Positions 26,915 through 35,557 of a stretch of DNA of 64,000 bases are shown piece after piece. Source of the stretch: Bradyrhizobium vignae (GTDB lineage: Bacteria > Pseudomonadota > Alphaproteobacteria > Rhizobiales > Xanthobacteraceae); NCBI RefSeq assembly GCF_004114425.1, contig NZ_RDQF01000006.1:62001-126000 (forward strand), written 5' to 3'. Position numbers and translations under genes: made by a program. Numbering within the stretch: position 1 is the first letter of the stretch; every line of letters starts with the position of its first letter. Below the pieces are notes generated by a model that was not told the DNA's origin, did not search any database, and saw only the letters and a list, made by a program, of their open reading frames with translations.

Positions 26915-29410
26915 TCAGCGGCTTGCGCCCGGGAAGCTGCTCTTCCGCGGCAGCCGGATCGTGAACTCCGTAAACGCGCCGGGCTCCGTCGCGACGTCGA
27001 TCGTGCCGCCGTGCTGCTTCACGACGATGTCGTGGCTCATCGACAGCCCGAGCCCGGTGCCTTCGCCGGCCGGCTTGGTGGTGAAGAACGGATTGAACAT
27101 CTTCTCCTTCACCTCGTCCGGAATGCCGGTACCGTTGTCGCGGATGGTGATCTCGATGTGATCGCCGCGATCTCGCGTCGCGGCGATCACCGTCGGCTCG
27201 TAGTCGGCGGCGACATCCGCCTTGCGCCTGGTGACCGCGTGGAAGCCGTTCGAGATCAGGTTCAGCAGCACGCGGGTGATCTCCTGCGGAAACACTTCGG
27301 CGTGTCCCGCCGCAGGATCGAGCTCGCGCTTCAGCGTCACGTGGAATCCCGGCTTCTCGGCGCGTGCGCCATGATAGGCGAGGTTGAGGCTCTCCTCGAC
27401 CAGCGCGTTGATGTCGCTCAGCCCATGCTCGCCGCCGCCTTCGCGCGAATGCAGCAGCATGTTCTTGACGATGGAATCGGCGCGGCGGCCGTGCTGCACG
27501 ACCTTCTGCAGATTGTCCTTCAGAAGCCCCGTCAGCTCGTCGACCTCCGCGCGGAGATCGCCTGCGAGGGGGACCGGCGCGAGCACCTCGTTCAGCTCCG
27601 CAGTCAGCTCGGCGGAGAGCGATGCGAAATTATTGACGAAGTTGAGCGGGTTCTTGATCTCATGGGCGATGCCGGCAGTGAGCTGGCCGAGCGAGGCCAG
27701 CTTCTCGGTCTGAATCAGCCGGTCTTGTGCTGCGCGCAGATCATCGAGCGATTTGGCAAGCTCGCTGGTGCGGTCCTGCACCTCGTTGAACAGGCGGGTG
27801 TTCTCGACCGCGATCACGGCCTGGTCGGCAAAGGTCTTGAGCAGGTTGATCGCCTTGTCGGGGAAATGCCCGGGCTCCCGCCGCGTGACGGCGATGGTGC
27901 CGATCGTGACGCCGTCGCGCAGCATCGGCACCACCAGGATGCTGCGATAGCCACGCGTCCGTGCCAGCTCCTTCATGGCCTCGGTGAGATCAGGCTCGTT
28001 CTGCATGTCGCTGCGGAAGGCATACTCGCCGCTCCTCGCCACCCGGCTGTGAATGCCTGACGAAGATAGCGGCGTCGGGAAGGAGCTGAGCAGATCGGCA
28101 TTGCCGGCTTCGTTGTCGGTGGTGAAGGCGGCCAGATGCAGCATACCGTCAATGACGCGAGTGACGGTAGAGGAGTGCCCGCCGATCAGCGCCTTGGCGC
28201 TGTCGGAGATGGCCTGGAACACCGGCGTGACATCCGACGGTGAGGCCGCGATCACCTTGAGGATGTCGGCGGTCGCGGTCTGACGTTCCAGTGCCTCCCT
28301 GGTCGCGTTGAACAGGCTGACATTCTTGATCGCGATCACGGCCTGGTCCGCGAAGGTCTGCAGCAGCCGCACGTGATGCTCGGCGAACGCGCCGGTCGCG
28401 CGGCGCGTGGCGATGATGATGCCGATGGCCTCGCCCTCGCTCATGAGCGGCGTGAACAGCATGCTGCGATAGCCTCGGGCACGCGCGATGTCGCGCGCGG
28501 CCGGCTCGAGCTCGGTGTCGGGAAGTTGCGCGGCGGCGCCATTGGCCACGAGCTGGTAGGGCGGGAACTGTGCGAACGGCACCGGGAAGGAAGCCTGGAG
28601 CACGCGATCGCCGGCCGGATCGGTCGGCGTGAATGCCGCAAGATGCGCGGCACCGTCGATATAGCGCAGCACCGCGGTGGAGAAGCCACCGATCAGCCGG
28701 TTGGCATTGGTGGCGATGGCCTCGAACACCGGCTGCACGTCGGACGGGGAGGCCGCCATCACCTTCAGGATCTCCGCAGTGGCGATCTGGCGTTCGAGCG
28801 TTTCTTTGGTCTCGTTGAACAGTTGCGCATTCTCGATCGCGATCACGGCCTGGTCGGCGAAGGTCTGGAGGAGTTGTACGAGGTCAGCCGCGAACGCGCC
28901 CGGCTCGGCGCGCGTGACGCTGATCATGCCGACCGGCGTGCCCCGGTTCATCAGCGGCATGAACAGCACGCTGCGGAAGCCGCGCAGCCGCGCCAGCTCC
29001 CGGTTCAGCTCCGGGACGTCGGCGGCCTCGCTGTCGGGAAACTGGATCGTCTCGCCGCCACGCACCAGCGCAAAGGTCGGGAAGTCCGCGATCTTGCGCG
29101 GGAACGACGCCTTGAGCCTTTCGTCCGCCTCCGCGTTGGTCGGCGTGAACGCCACGAGATGCAGCTCGTCGGCGATGAATTGAAGCACGGTGGCGGAGAA
29201 GCCGCCGAGCAGGCGCTTCGAGCTGGACGCAATCGCCGCAAAGACCGGCCGGGCGTCGGAGGGCGACGCCGCGATGGTGCGCAAAATCTCGGCGCTTGCG
29301 CTCTGGCGATCGCGTGCAATCGCAAGCTCACTGCGCAGCTGCGCATTCTCGGCTGCGGCCGACTGCAATCGGTGCTCGAGTTCCTCGATTTCGTTCGAAG
29401 GGGTAGTCAT
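26915..29410 (-). CDS. Sensor histidine kinase with three GAF domains
   Basis: The 831-residue cytoplasmic kinase opens with a coiled coil (residues 5-45). Three GAF domains follow (about 50-200, 225-375 and 400-545). Each is preceded by a near-repeat of the form AEILxxxAASPSDxxPVF, which shows internal duplication. The kinase core has the phospho-acceptor histidine in GIAHEIKNPLNFVN and ATP-lid boxes LLNLISNGFHAV, DNGTGIP and GEGTGLGLSMSHDIV. No transmembrane segment or receiver domain is present, and no response regulator is adjacent. The ligand of the GAF domains is unknown. Confidence 0.92.
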   Translation of the reverse strand: MTTPSNEIEELEHRLQSAAAENAQLRSELAIARDRQSASAEILRTIAASPSDARPVFAAIASSSKRLLGGFSATVLQFIADELHLVAFTPTNAEADERLKASFPRKIADFPTFALVRGGETIQFPDSEAADVPELNRELARLRGFRSVLFMPLMNRGTPVGMISVTRAEPGAFAADLVQLLQTFADQAVIAIENAQLFNETKETLERQIATAEILKVMAASPSDVQPVFEAIATNANRLIGGFSTAVLRYIDGAAHLAAFTPTDPAGDRVLQASFPVPFAQFPPYQLVANGAAAQLPDTELEPAARDIARARGYRSMLFTPLMSEGEAIGIIIATRRATGAFAEHHVRLLQTFADQAVIAIKNVSLFNATREALERQTATADILKVIAASPSDVTPVFQAISDSAKALIGGHSSTVTRVIDGMLHLAAFTTDNEAGNADLLSSFPTPLSSSGIHSRVARSGEYAFRSDMQNEPDLTEAMKELARTRGYRSILVVPMLRDGVTIGTIAVTRREPGHFPDKAINLLKTFADQAVIAVENTRLFNEVQDRTSELAKSLDDLRAAQDRLIQTEKLASLGQLTAGIAHEIKNPLNFVNNFASLSAELTAELNEVLAPVPLAGDLRAEVDELTGLLKDNLQKVVQHGRRADSIVKNMLLHSREGGGEHGLSDINALVEESLNLAYHGARAEKPGFHVTLKRELDPAAGHAEVFPQEITRVLLNLISNGFHAVTRRKADVAADYEPTVIAATRDRGDHIEITIRDNGTGIPDEVKEKMFNPFFTTKPAGEGTGLGLSMSHDIVVKQHGGTIDVATEPGAFTEFTIRLPRKSSFPGASR

Positions 29411-29518
29411 TCCTCATCCGGCTTGATGCCGCGACATGCGCGGCACCGGGCCGGATTATCACATCTTCTGTGGCTGGAGCCAGCGCCAGTGGTCTTGCCA
29501 TTGGGGTCCCTGCCGACC

Positions 29519-31153
29519 TCACGTCCCCGGCCGTGATACCTCGGTCTCCTTGCTGGTGATGAACTCCAGTAGCACCGGCACGCCTTCCCTTGTCTTCTGG
29601 ATACCCCGCTTGATGGCGGGCACGATGTCCTCAGGCCTCTCCACCCGCTCGCCATAGCCGCCGAAGGCGCGTGCCATCGCGGCGTAGTCGCCTGAAATGT
29701 CGGTCGAGCGATACTTTTCGGTCGAGACCGGCATCACCTTCAACTCGATCGCCATCGAGAAATTGTTGAGCAGGATCGACATGATCGGGATGCGTTCGCG
29801 CACCGCGGTCTCGAAATCCATGCCGGTGAAGCCAATCGCCGCATCGCCCCAGACGTTGATGCAGAGCTTGTCGGGTCTTGCCAGCTTGGCGCCCATCGCC
29901 AGCCCAAGACCATAACCGAGCTGCGTCGTCTTGCCCCAGCCGAGATAGGTGAGGGGCTCGACCGCCTTCCAGAACGGCGAGAGCTGGTCGCGCGGGCTGC
30001 CGGCGTCATGCGTGATGATGGTGTTGTGGATGTCGACGGTGTGCTGCAAGTCCCAGAGTACGCGATAGGGGCTGAGCGGCGCGTCGTTGCTGGCCAGCTT
30101 CGGCATCCATTTCGCCAGCCACTCCTTGTGCGAGGCCGCGATCTCGGCCGCGACCGCCGAGGCATCGCGATCCGCGGTGACGGTCTTGCCGATCTCCTCC
30201 AGCAGCGCGTCGAGCACGAGCCCGGCGTCGCCGACGAGGCCGATCTTGGCTTCCACATCCTTGTTGAGATGATTGGGATCGAGCGTGGAATGGATGATGG
30301 TCTTGCCCTTCGGCATCGCGACGCCGAAATTGGTCTCGGTGAAGGAGCAGCCGATGCCGAAGATGACGTCGGCCTCGCTCAGAAACTTCGGCACTGCCCG
30401 CGGCACGGCGAGCCCACCCGAGCCGAGCGAGAGCGGATGCGTTTCCGGAAACGATGATTTTCCGCCGAGGCTGGTGGTGACGGGGATCGCCAGCCGCTCG
30501 GCGAGCCGTTTCAGCTGCGGCCAGGCCTGCGCGTAGTGCACGCCCTGGCCGGCATAGATCACCGGCCGCTTTGCATTCACGAGCAGGCCTGCTGCTTCCT
30601 TGACGTGAACAGGATCGGCGCCGTAGCGGGTGCGCAGCACCGGCGTGTAGTTCAGCGGCTCCGGCACTTCCTCGTTCCACATGTCCGAGGGAATTTCGAC
30701 GATGACCGGCCCGCCGCGTCCGTTCTTCAGTTTCGTGAAGGCCCGGCGGAAAATGTTGGCGACCTCAGTCGCGAGGATGATCGGCTCGGACGATTTCGCA
30801 AACGGCTTCATCGCCTCGCTGGAATTGAAGTTCGGCTCGATATGCGACAGCCTGCGCTGATAGCCCATCGGCAGCACCAGCACGGGCACGGATTCGCCGA
30901 AGCACTGCGCGACGCCGCCCATCGCATTCTCGGCGCCCGGCCCATGCTGCATGCAGAACGCGCCGATGCTGCGCCCCGACGTCACCCGCGAGATCGCATC
31001 CGCCATGTGAATGCCGACGCGCTCCTGCCGCACCATCACGGGGCGGATCTCGGCCTTGGCCGCATGCTCGATGAGATGGTTGACCGGATAGCCGCAGAGG
31101 ATCTCGATCCCCTCGCGCCTCATGATTTCCGCAATGGCGGTGCCGAGCTTCAT
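29519..31153 (-). CDS. ThDP-dependent enzyme, acetolactate synthase-like
   Basis: The 544-residue protein has the three-domain ThDP-enzyme architecture. The N-terminal PYR domain has the catalytic Glu in VMVRQERVGIHMADA, followed by a central domain. The PP domain has the cofactor motif starting WGDAAIGFTGMDFE and ending LLNN; the usual GDG is GDA. GGGAGAG lies just before the ATG at 31153, which I prefer to one six codons upstream. It resembles the acetolactate synthase/benzoylformate decarboxylase superfamily, but the reaction cannot be read. It is a single-gene unit as far as visible. Confidence 0.88.
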   Translation of the reverse strand: MKLGTAIAEIMRREGIEILCGYPVNHLIEHAAKAEIRPVMVRQERVGIHMADAISRVTSGRSIGAFCMQHGPGAENAMGGVAQCFGESVPVLVLPMGYQRRLSHIEPNFNSSEAMKPFAKSSEPIILATEVANIFRRAFTKLKNGRGGPVIVEIPSDMWNEEVPEPLNYTPVLRTRYGADPVHVKEAAGLLVNAKRPVIYAGQGVHYAQAWPQLKRLAERLAIPVTTSLGGKSSFPETHPLSLGSGGLAVPRAVPKFLSEADVIFGIGCSFTETNFGVAMPKGKTIIHSTLDPNHLNKDVEAKIGLVGDAGLVLDALLEEIGKTVTADRDASAVAAEIAASHKEWLAKWMPKLASNDAPLSPYRVLWDLQHTVDIHNTIITHDAGSPRDQLSPFWKAVEPLTYLGWGKTTQLGYGLGLAMGAKLARPDKLCINVWGDAAIGFTGMDFETAVRERIPIMSILLNNFSMAIELKVMPVSTEKYRSTDISGDYAAMARAFGGYGERVERPEDIVPAIKRGIQKTREGVPVLLEFITSKETEVSRPGT

Positions 31154-31406
31154 GGCGTCTCTCCCTGGCAAGGCCGGTTGATCCGACCGATTGCAGGAGA
31201 GAGGATCAGGAAATGTTGGAGCGGTAAAGCGCGTGCAGCTAGCGCTGCGGTAGGGCTGCCATGCAACAAGTTGCCGAATCCCGGGGGGAGCGCAGCCCCA
31301 TCTCGGACGATGTTATCCGCGGAGCAGCTCGCCGGAGTTCGCTGCGCTCCATTCCGTCAAGAGCTTGCCATTTGCCGATCGGCTTCGACCATGCCCGACA
31401 AACGTC

Positions 31407-31829
31407 TTATTTGCAGTTGCGGCAGATCGTCAGCTTGCGTTTCAAGGCGTCATCTTCCTCATCGACTGATGACTGCCCCGTGACCCCACTTGTGCCCAGA
31501 TTGGGTTTGGAGCCCTTTGCTGTGCGCGCCCTCACGGGCGGCGCCACCTGCTTTGGGGTGTCATTGTCGTCGAGGGTCCCTACGCTGAAGCCATCGTAGT
31601 CGGCGGCTGCATTTGGCGTCGTCGGAAACCCGCCGATCACCGGTGTCGAAGCCTCTCTGCCTGACGTCGCCGGCGGAACTCTGGAATGTGTGGCGCTTGC
31701 GCCTGGCGGTGATGCGGGCGGAGCAAGGGAAACCGGCGGCGTGACCGTAGTCTGTCCTCTGGCGCTGTCGTGCGGCCAGGCGACAAACATGAGGCCGAGA
31801 GCCAAGAGCATCACGTTTCTCATCCGCAT
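31407..31829 (-). CDS. Hypothetical exported Pro/Thr-rich protein
   Basis: The 140-residue protein has a signal peptide (hydrophobic residues 5-18, cleaved near RGQT). A low-complexity Pro/Ala/Ser/Thr region follows, and the tail DDALKRKLTICRNCK ends in a CxxC motif. Start codons at 31829 and 31823 are both possible. I recognise no family. The C-terminal cysteines could form a disulfide or bind metal. Confidence 0.5.
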   Translation of the reverse strand: MRMRNVMLLALGLMFVAWPHDSARGQTTVTPPVSLAPPASPPGASATHSRVPPATSGREASTPVIGGFPTTPNAAADYDGFSVGTLDDNDTPKQVAPPVRARTAKGSKPNLGTSGVTGQSSVDEEDDALKRKLTICRNCK

Positions 31830-31919
31830 CCTTAGCAGCGTTGGTTGATCGATTGACAGCATGGCTCGTCGAGCCCGCTCCGCTGAAGAATATCAGCACT
31901 CAGAGGACCGTCAAAGCGC

Positions 31920-32340
31920 CGCAGCCTGGGGCACAGGCGGATGCCGGCGCCCTTCTCGAGCGATGCGCCGGCGATGCGGGCGAGACGGTTCAGACGCAGG
32001 CAGTCGATTGCGGATCATGTGCCGCCCTGACGTTGAAACTGAGCGGTCCCAGCTCGTTGCTGCAGGTCGAGGGCCCCTGGGCGTCGATGATCTTCTGCAT
32101 CTGCTTCAGCGCCGCGCCGCTGTCGAGCAGGTCTCGCGCCCGGGCATGGCCGGCGCCGCCCTATCGTTGCCGAGCACTGCCATGACGTCGTTGGCCTCGA
32201 GGATCGGCCCGATGCCGTCGCCGATCGGCTGGCTTCCGTCGGCTATGATCACCGCGACCGCGCGGCCGAAGCGGTCGCCGACGAATTCGAACAGCTTAAG
32301 TTGGGAGTGCGGGAAGGTCTGGATGCATGGACAGGCCGGC
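31920..32340 (-). pseudogene. deoA: Thymidine phosphorylase C-terminal remnant, frameshifted
   Basis: Read leftwards, one frame gives [20 protein letters not shown] followed by [13 protein letters not shown] second gives [20 protein letters not shown] followed by [13 protein letters not shown], and a third gives [20 protein letters not shown]. Together these follow, in order, the C-terminal third of long-form thymidine phosphorylase. At least two frameshifts and an internal deletion of about 30 codons (near 32140) separate them, and the N-terminal two thirds are missing. It is dead, lying between an exported-protein gene and an Flp pilin gene. Confidence 0.75.
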
Positions 32341-32461
32341 AGGAGGGAGTCGGGCCTCCATGCTTAGACCTCGCCGTCCTGATGCTGTTGACCCAGATCA
32401 TGGCCGTCGGCCGGCGGACATGGCGAGCGCGGCGCGTCGTTAGGCGGGACTGGGCCAGCCG

Positions 32462-32626
32462 CTATTTGATAGCCGAGTTGACCAGGTTGAACTTGCTGTT
32501 CAATAGCGCGCCGCCGGTGTTGTTCACGGCGACCACGATTGCCAGTGCGATCCCGGCGGCGATCAGACTGTACTCGATGGCGGTGGCGCCATTCTCATCT
32601 GCAAGGAAAGACCTGAGCAAACGCAT
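32462..32626 (-). CDS. Flp/Fap-type (type IVb) pilin
   Basis: The 54-residue pilin reads MRLLRSFLADENGATAIEYS and continues with a hydrophobic helix LIAAGIALAIVVAVNN. The Flp signature is complete: a short basic leader, the Gly before ATAIEYSLIAAG (prepilin peptidase cuts after that Gly) and the conserved Glu-Tyr. AGGAG sits six bases before the ATG at 32626. No tad/cpa assembly genes are nearby, so it depends on a Tad system elsewhere. It is too short for many gene finders. Confidence 0.88.
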   Translation of the reverse strand: MRLLRSFLADENGATAIEYSLIAAGIALAIVVAVNNTGGALLNSKFNLVNSAIK

Positions 32627-32909
32627 TGCCAACTCCTGTTCATCCGATCGAACGGATGGCCGCCTCGTCAGCGAACTCGCAAATAGATCGAGTAAGTCGT
32701 GTGCGCACCAAAAGAATTAAATCCCGGGCAATCGCACCTCCGCTCATACGACGGCATTCATTAAATTAAGGTTCCGTCGATCCGTCCAAGTGGATTGATA
32801 TCGGCAAGCGGCCGCACGGCTGCGCCGGCGCAGTGTCCACATAATCGTGCCCCTTAACCGATTTTTGACCCTGTTCGTCAATGCGTCGGCAAGCATACTC
32901 GGATCGCTC

Positions 32910-33146
32910 TCATCCGCGCGAGGCGTCCGCATTCAGCGCCCGCAACATGGCGATGCGGGCGAACATCAGCCAGGCGCCACCGGTCTCGGCCGCATTGATC
33001 AACGTCTCGATCGCGGTCTGCCAGTGCGCCTCGTGCTGGACGTCGTCGGGCAGCTGCATGATGTAGTCCGCAGCATCTTGCAGCGTGAGCAGTTTGCGCT
33101 TGTTGCTCACGCGAACGGGATCGTCGAACGCCGTCGACCAGGGCAT
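32910..33146 (-). CDS. Conserved small hypothetical protein
   Basis: The 78-residue protein is soluble and mostly helical (LTLQDAADYIMQLPDDVQHE, HWQTAIETLINAAE). Its composition is normal for a coding gene. I recall similar small proteins across Bradyrhizobiaceae without function. It lies 59 bp beyond the Ku gene stop on the same strand, so it may be read from the ku promoter. The 32627-32909 gap between it and the pilin gene shows no gene. Confidence 0.65.
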   Translation of the reverse strand: MPWSTAFDDPVRVSNKRKLLTLQDAADYIMQLPDDVQHEAHWQTAIETLINAAETGGAWLMFARIAMLRALNADASRG

Positions 33147-33204
33147 GTCAGGCCGCCCGATCGGCGAGGAGAGACATCACGGCGCGATCGTGGGTGTGAT
33201 GCTG

Positions 33205-34188
33205 CTAGCCGGCCTTCTTTGCCCGCGCCGGAGCCCGCACCGGCTTGTCGGCCTTCTTCGTGGCCTCCTTGGGCGCGGTCTTTGCCGCGGCGTCCTTGCC
33301 GCCCTTGCCTGATATCGGAAGCAGCATCTCGCGCTGGCCCTCGACGCGCTTCTTCGGCTTCTTGCCCTTGGCGGTCTCCTTAACGACCTTCGCAGCAGGG
33401 GGAGCCTCCTTCTCGCTCGCGAGGCTCTTCTTCAGCGCATCCATCAGGTTGATGACGTTGCCGCCCGTCTTCGGTGCGGCCTTCGCGGTAATCGGCATGC
33501 CGCTGCGCTTCTTGTTGATGAGATCTATCAGCGCGGTCTCGTAGTGATCCTCGAACAATTCGGGCTCGAACGCGCCGGACTTCTTCTCGACGATGTGTTT
33601 TGCAAGGTCGAGCATGTCCTTCGTCAGCTTCACGTCCTGGATGTCGTCGAAATATTCCTTTTCGCTGCGGACCTCGTAGGGGCAGCGCAGCAGCGTGCCC
33701 ATCAGCCCGCTCTCGAGCGGCTCCAGCGCGATGATGTGCTCGCGGTTGGTCAACACCACGCGGCCGATCGCGACCTTGTCCATGCTGCGGATGGTCTCGC
33801 GGATCACCGCATAAGCGTCGTGGCCGACCTTGCCATCGGGTACGAGATAATAGGGGCGGATCAGGTAGCGGTTGTCGATGTCGGTCTTGGGCACGAACTC
33901 GTCGATCTCGATCGTGTGCGTGGAGTCCAGCGCGATCTCGTCGAGCTCGTCCTTGGTGACCTCGATATAGGTATCGGTGTCGATCTTGTAGCCCTTGACG
34001 ATGTCCTCGGAGGTCACCTCGTCGCCGGTCTCGGCGTCGACCTTGAGGTACTTGATGCGGTGGCCGGTCTTGCGATTGATCTGGTTGAACGAGACCTTCT
34101 CGGTATCCGAAGTGGCCGGATAGAGCGCGACCGGGCAGGTCACGAGCGACAGACGCAAAAAACCCTTCCAATTGGCGCGGGGGGCCAT
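33205..34188 (-). CDS. ku: Ku protein, non-homologous end joining
   Basis: Bacterial Ku binds DNA double-strand ends as a homodimer ring and recruits the ligase LigD. The 327-residue protein has the full Ku core (RANWKGFLRLSLVTCPVALY at the N-terminus, then RVVLTNREHIIALEP and HIVEKKSGAFEPELFEDHYE). A Lys/Ala/Pro-rich basic tail follows (about residues 265-327) that helps bind DNA and threading. No ligD is adjacent; the only ligase sequence in the window is a truncated gene in the island 12 kb away. Rhizobia commonly carry several ku copies. Confidence 0.95.
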   Translation of the reverse strand: MAPRANWKGFLRLSLVTCPVALYPATSDTEKVSFNQINRKTGHRIKYLKVDAETGDEVTSEDIVKGYKIDTDTYIEVTKDELDEIALDSTHTIEIDEFVPKTDIDNRYLIRPYYLVPDGKVGHDAYAVIRETIRSMDKVAIGRVVLTNREHIIALEPLESGLMGTLLRCPYEVRSEKEYFDDIQDVKLTKDMLDLAKHIVEKKSGAFEPELFEDHYETALIDLINKKRSGMPITAKAAPKTGGNVINLMDALKKSLASEKEAPPAAKVVKETAKGKKPKKRVEGQREMLLPISGKGGKDAAAKTAPKEATKKADKPVRAPARAKKAG

Positions 34189-34419
34189 GGGCTACTCCAG
34201 ACGCAACAGAGGACAAGTCCTGAGGATAACATCGCCCAGGTGCGAATCATAGCAAGCGCCGGCGCGGAATCTCGCAACGGCGTTAACCGCCGCCTGCGCC
34301 ATGTTGCCGGTTGGGCCCATGGTCCGGAACATCGCCCGAGATCGCGCGTTGCTCCCCGGCAATTCGACGCCGCGAGGGAGCGCGGCAAACCGGCGCGACA
34401 GCCACAGATTGAGGTCACC

Positions 34420-34575
34420 ATGGCTACCACGCGAGAGCAGAACCGGATCGTGGAAACTCCGACCGAGGCGCGCCAGGGCGAACCCGGGCCTTCGGTGGCG
34501 GCGCTTCTCGCCATCTCGACGGGACTTGCGATCCTGATCCTTGCCGTCGTCTGGTTCGTGTTCTTCAGAACCTGA
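34420..34575 (+). CDS. Small single-pass membrane protein
   Basis: The 51-residue protein has a hydrophilic N-terminus and one C-terminal membrane helix (VAALLAISTGLAILILAVVW, then FVFFRT). TGAGGT precedes the ATG by six bases. It is divergent from ku with about 230 bp between them. It lies in a longer frame whose upstream part is antisense to ku, so the short form is preferred. Function is unknown. Confidence 0.6.
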   Translation: MATTREQNRIVETPTEARQGEPGPSVAALLAISTGLAILILAVVWFVFFRT

Positions 34576-34712
34576 CGGCCCGAACCGGCCGGCTCGCCGC
34601 GTCACGCGGCCATTGCGCCCGCCATGCCGTCGGCTCGCCCGGCTGCGCGGCGGGCGCACTCGCGTCAGTGCATGAGAAATCGTATATGACCAAAAAGTAA
34701 CGCGGCCGGTTC

Positions 34713-34739
34713 CCGGCGTTCATATTCAGTTCACGCCGG
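34713..34739. promoter_or_regulatory. Inverted and direct repeats upstream of feuP-like gene
   Basis: CCGGCGT (34713-34719) and ACGCCGG (34733-34739) form an inverted repeat around TTCATATTCAGTTCA, which itself holds two TTCA direct half-sites. It ends 49 bp before the response regulator start. OmpR-type regulators bind such direct repeats, so autoregulation is plausible. Confidence 0.4.
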
Positions 34740-34788
34740 AATTGCTCATCTGGAGCGGTGTTCGTGCGGTCTATTTCTGGAGAGAAGC

Positions 34789-35463
34789 GTGCGCCTGCTC
34801 GTTGTCGAGGACGACCCCGATCTCAATCGCCAGCTCACCAAGGCGCTGACCGACGCCGGCTATGTCGTCGATCGGGCCTTCGACGGGGAGGAGGGGCACT
34901 ATCTCGGCGACAACGAGCCGTATGACGCCGTGGTGCTCGATATCGGCCTGCCGAAGAAGGACGGCATCTCGGTGCTGGAGGCCTGGCGCCGCAACGGCCG
35001 CACCATGCCGGTCCTGATCCTCACCGCACGCGACCGCTGGAGCGACAAGGTGCAGGGCTTCGACGCCGGCGCCGACGACTACGTCGCAAAGCCGTTCCAC
35101 CTGGAGGAGGTGCTGGCGCGGATCCGCGCGCTGCTGCGCCGCTCCACCGGCCATGCCCAGAGCGAGCTGAGCTGCGGTCCGGTCACGCTCGATACCCGAA
35201 CCGGACGAGTCAGCGTGTCGGGCAATCCCGTCAAGATGACGTCGCACGAATATCGGCTTCTGGCCTACCTGATGCACCATTCCGGCCGCGTCGTTTCCCG
35301 GACCGAGCTGGTCGAGCATCTCTACGACCAGGACTTCGATCGCGACTCCAACACCATCGAGGTCTTTGTCGGACGCATCCGCAAGAAGCTCGACGTCGAT
35401 ATCATCCAGACCGTCCGCGGCCTCGGCTATCTCCTGACCCCGCCGCCTGCGTCCGGCGCCTGA
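34789..35463 (+). CDS. feuP: Response regulator, OmpR/PhoP family, FeuP-like
   Basis: The 224-residue regulator has a receiver domain (phospho-acceptor Asp in VVLDIGLPKKDG, acidic pocket VVEDDPDL, Lys in YVAKPFH). A C-terminal winged helix follows (KMTSHEYRLLAYLMHH, SNTIEVFVGRIRKKL). It closely resembles rhizobial FeuP, which with FeuQ controls ndvA and osmoadaptation or iron-linked genes. The kinase gene follows after 94 bp. The symbol rests on remembered similarity, so treat it as provisional. Confidence 0.85.
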   Translation: MRLLVVEDDPDLNRQLTKALTDAGYVVDRAFDGEEGHYLGDNEPYDAVVLDIGLPKKDGISVLEAWRRNGRTMPVLILTARDRWSDKVQGFDAGADDYVAKPFHLEEVLARIRALLRRSTGHAQSELSCGPVTLDTRTGRVSVSGNPVKMTSHEYRLLAYLMHHSGRVVSRTELVEHLYDQDFDRDSNTIEVFVGRIRKKLDVDIIQTVRGLGYLLTPPPASGA

Positions 35464-35557
35464 GGCGTTCTCGGGCTTGACGGCAGGCCGAACAGGGCCC
35501 TTGGTCCGGTCATGACGTCCGACGACCTGACTTCCAGCCCCTGCCGGGACCGTTCCG

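Noticed and set aside
29428..29446. TGCCGCG/CGCGGCA hairpin between the ThDP enzyme and GAF kinase genes
   Set aside because: Short GC stem without a T tract; such stems are frequent by chance in this DNA.
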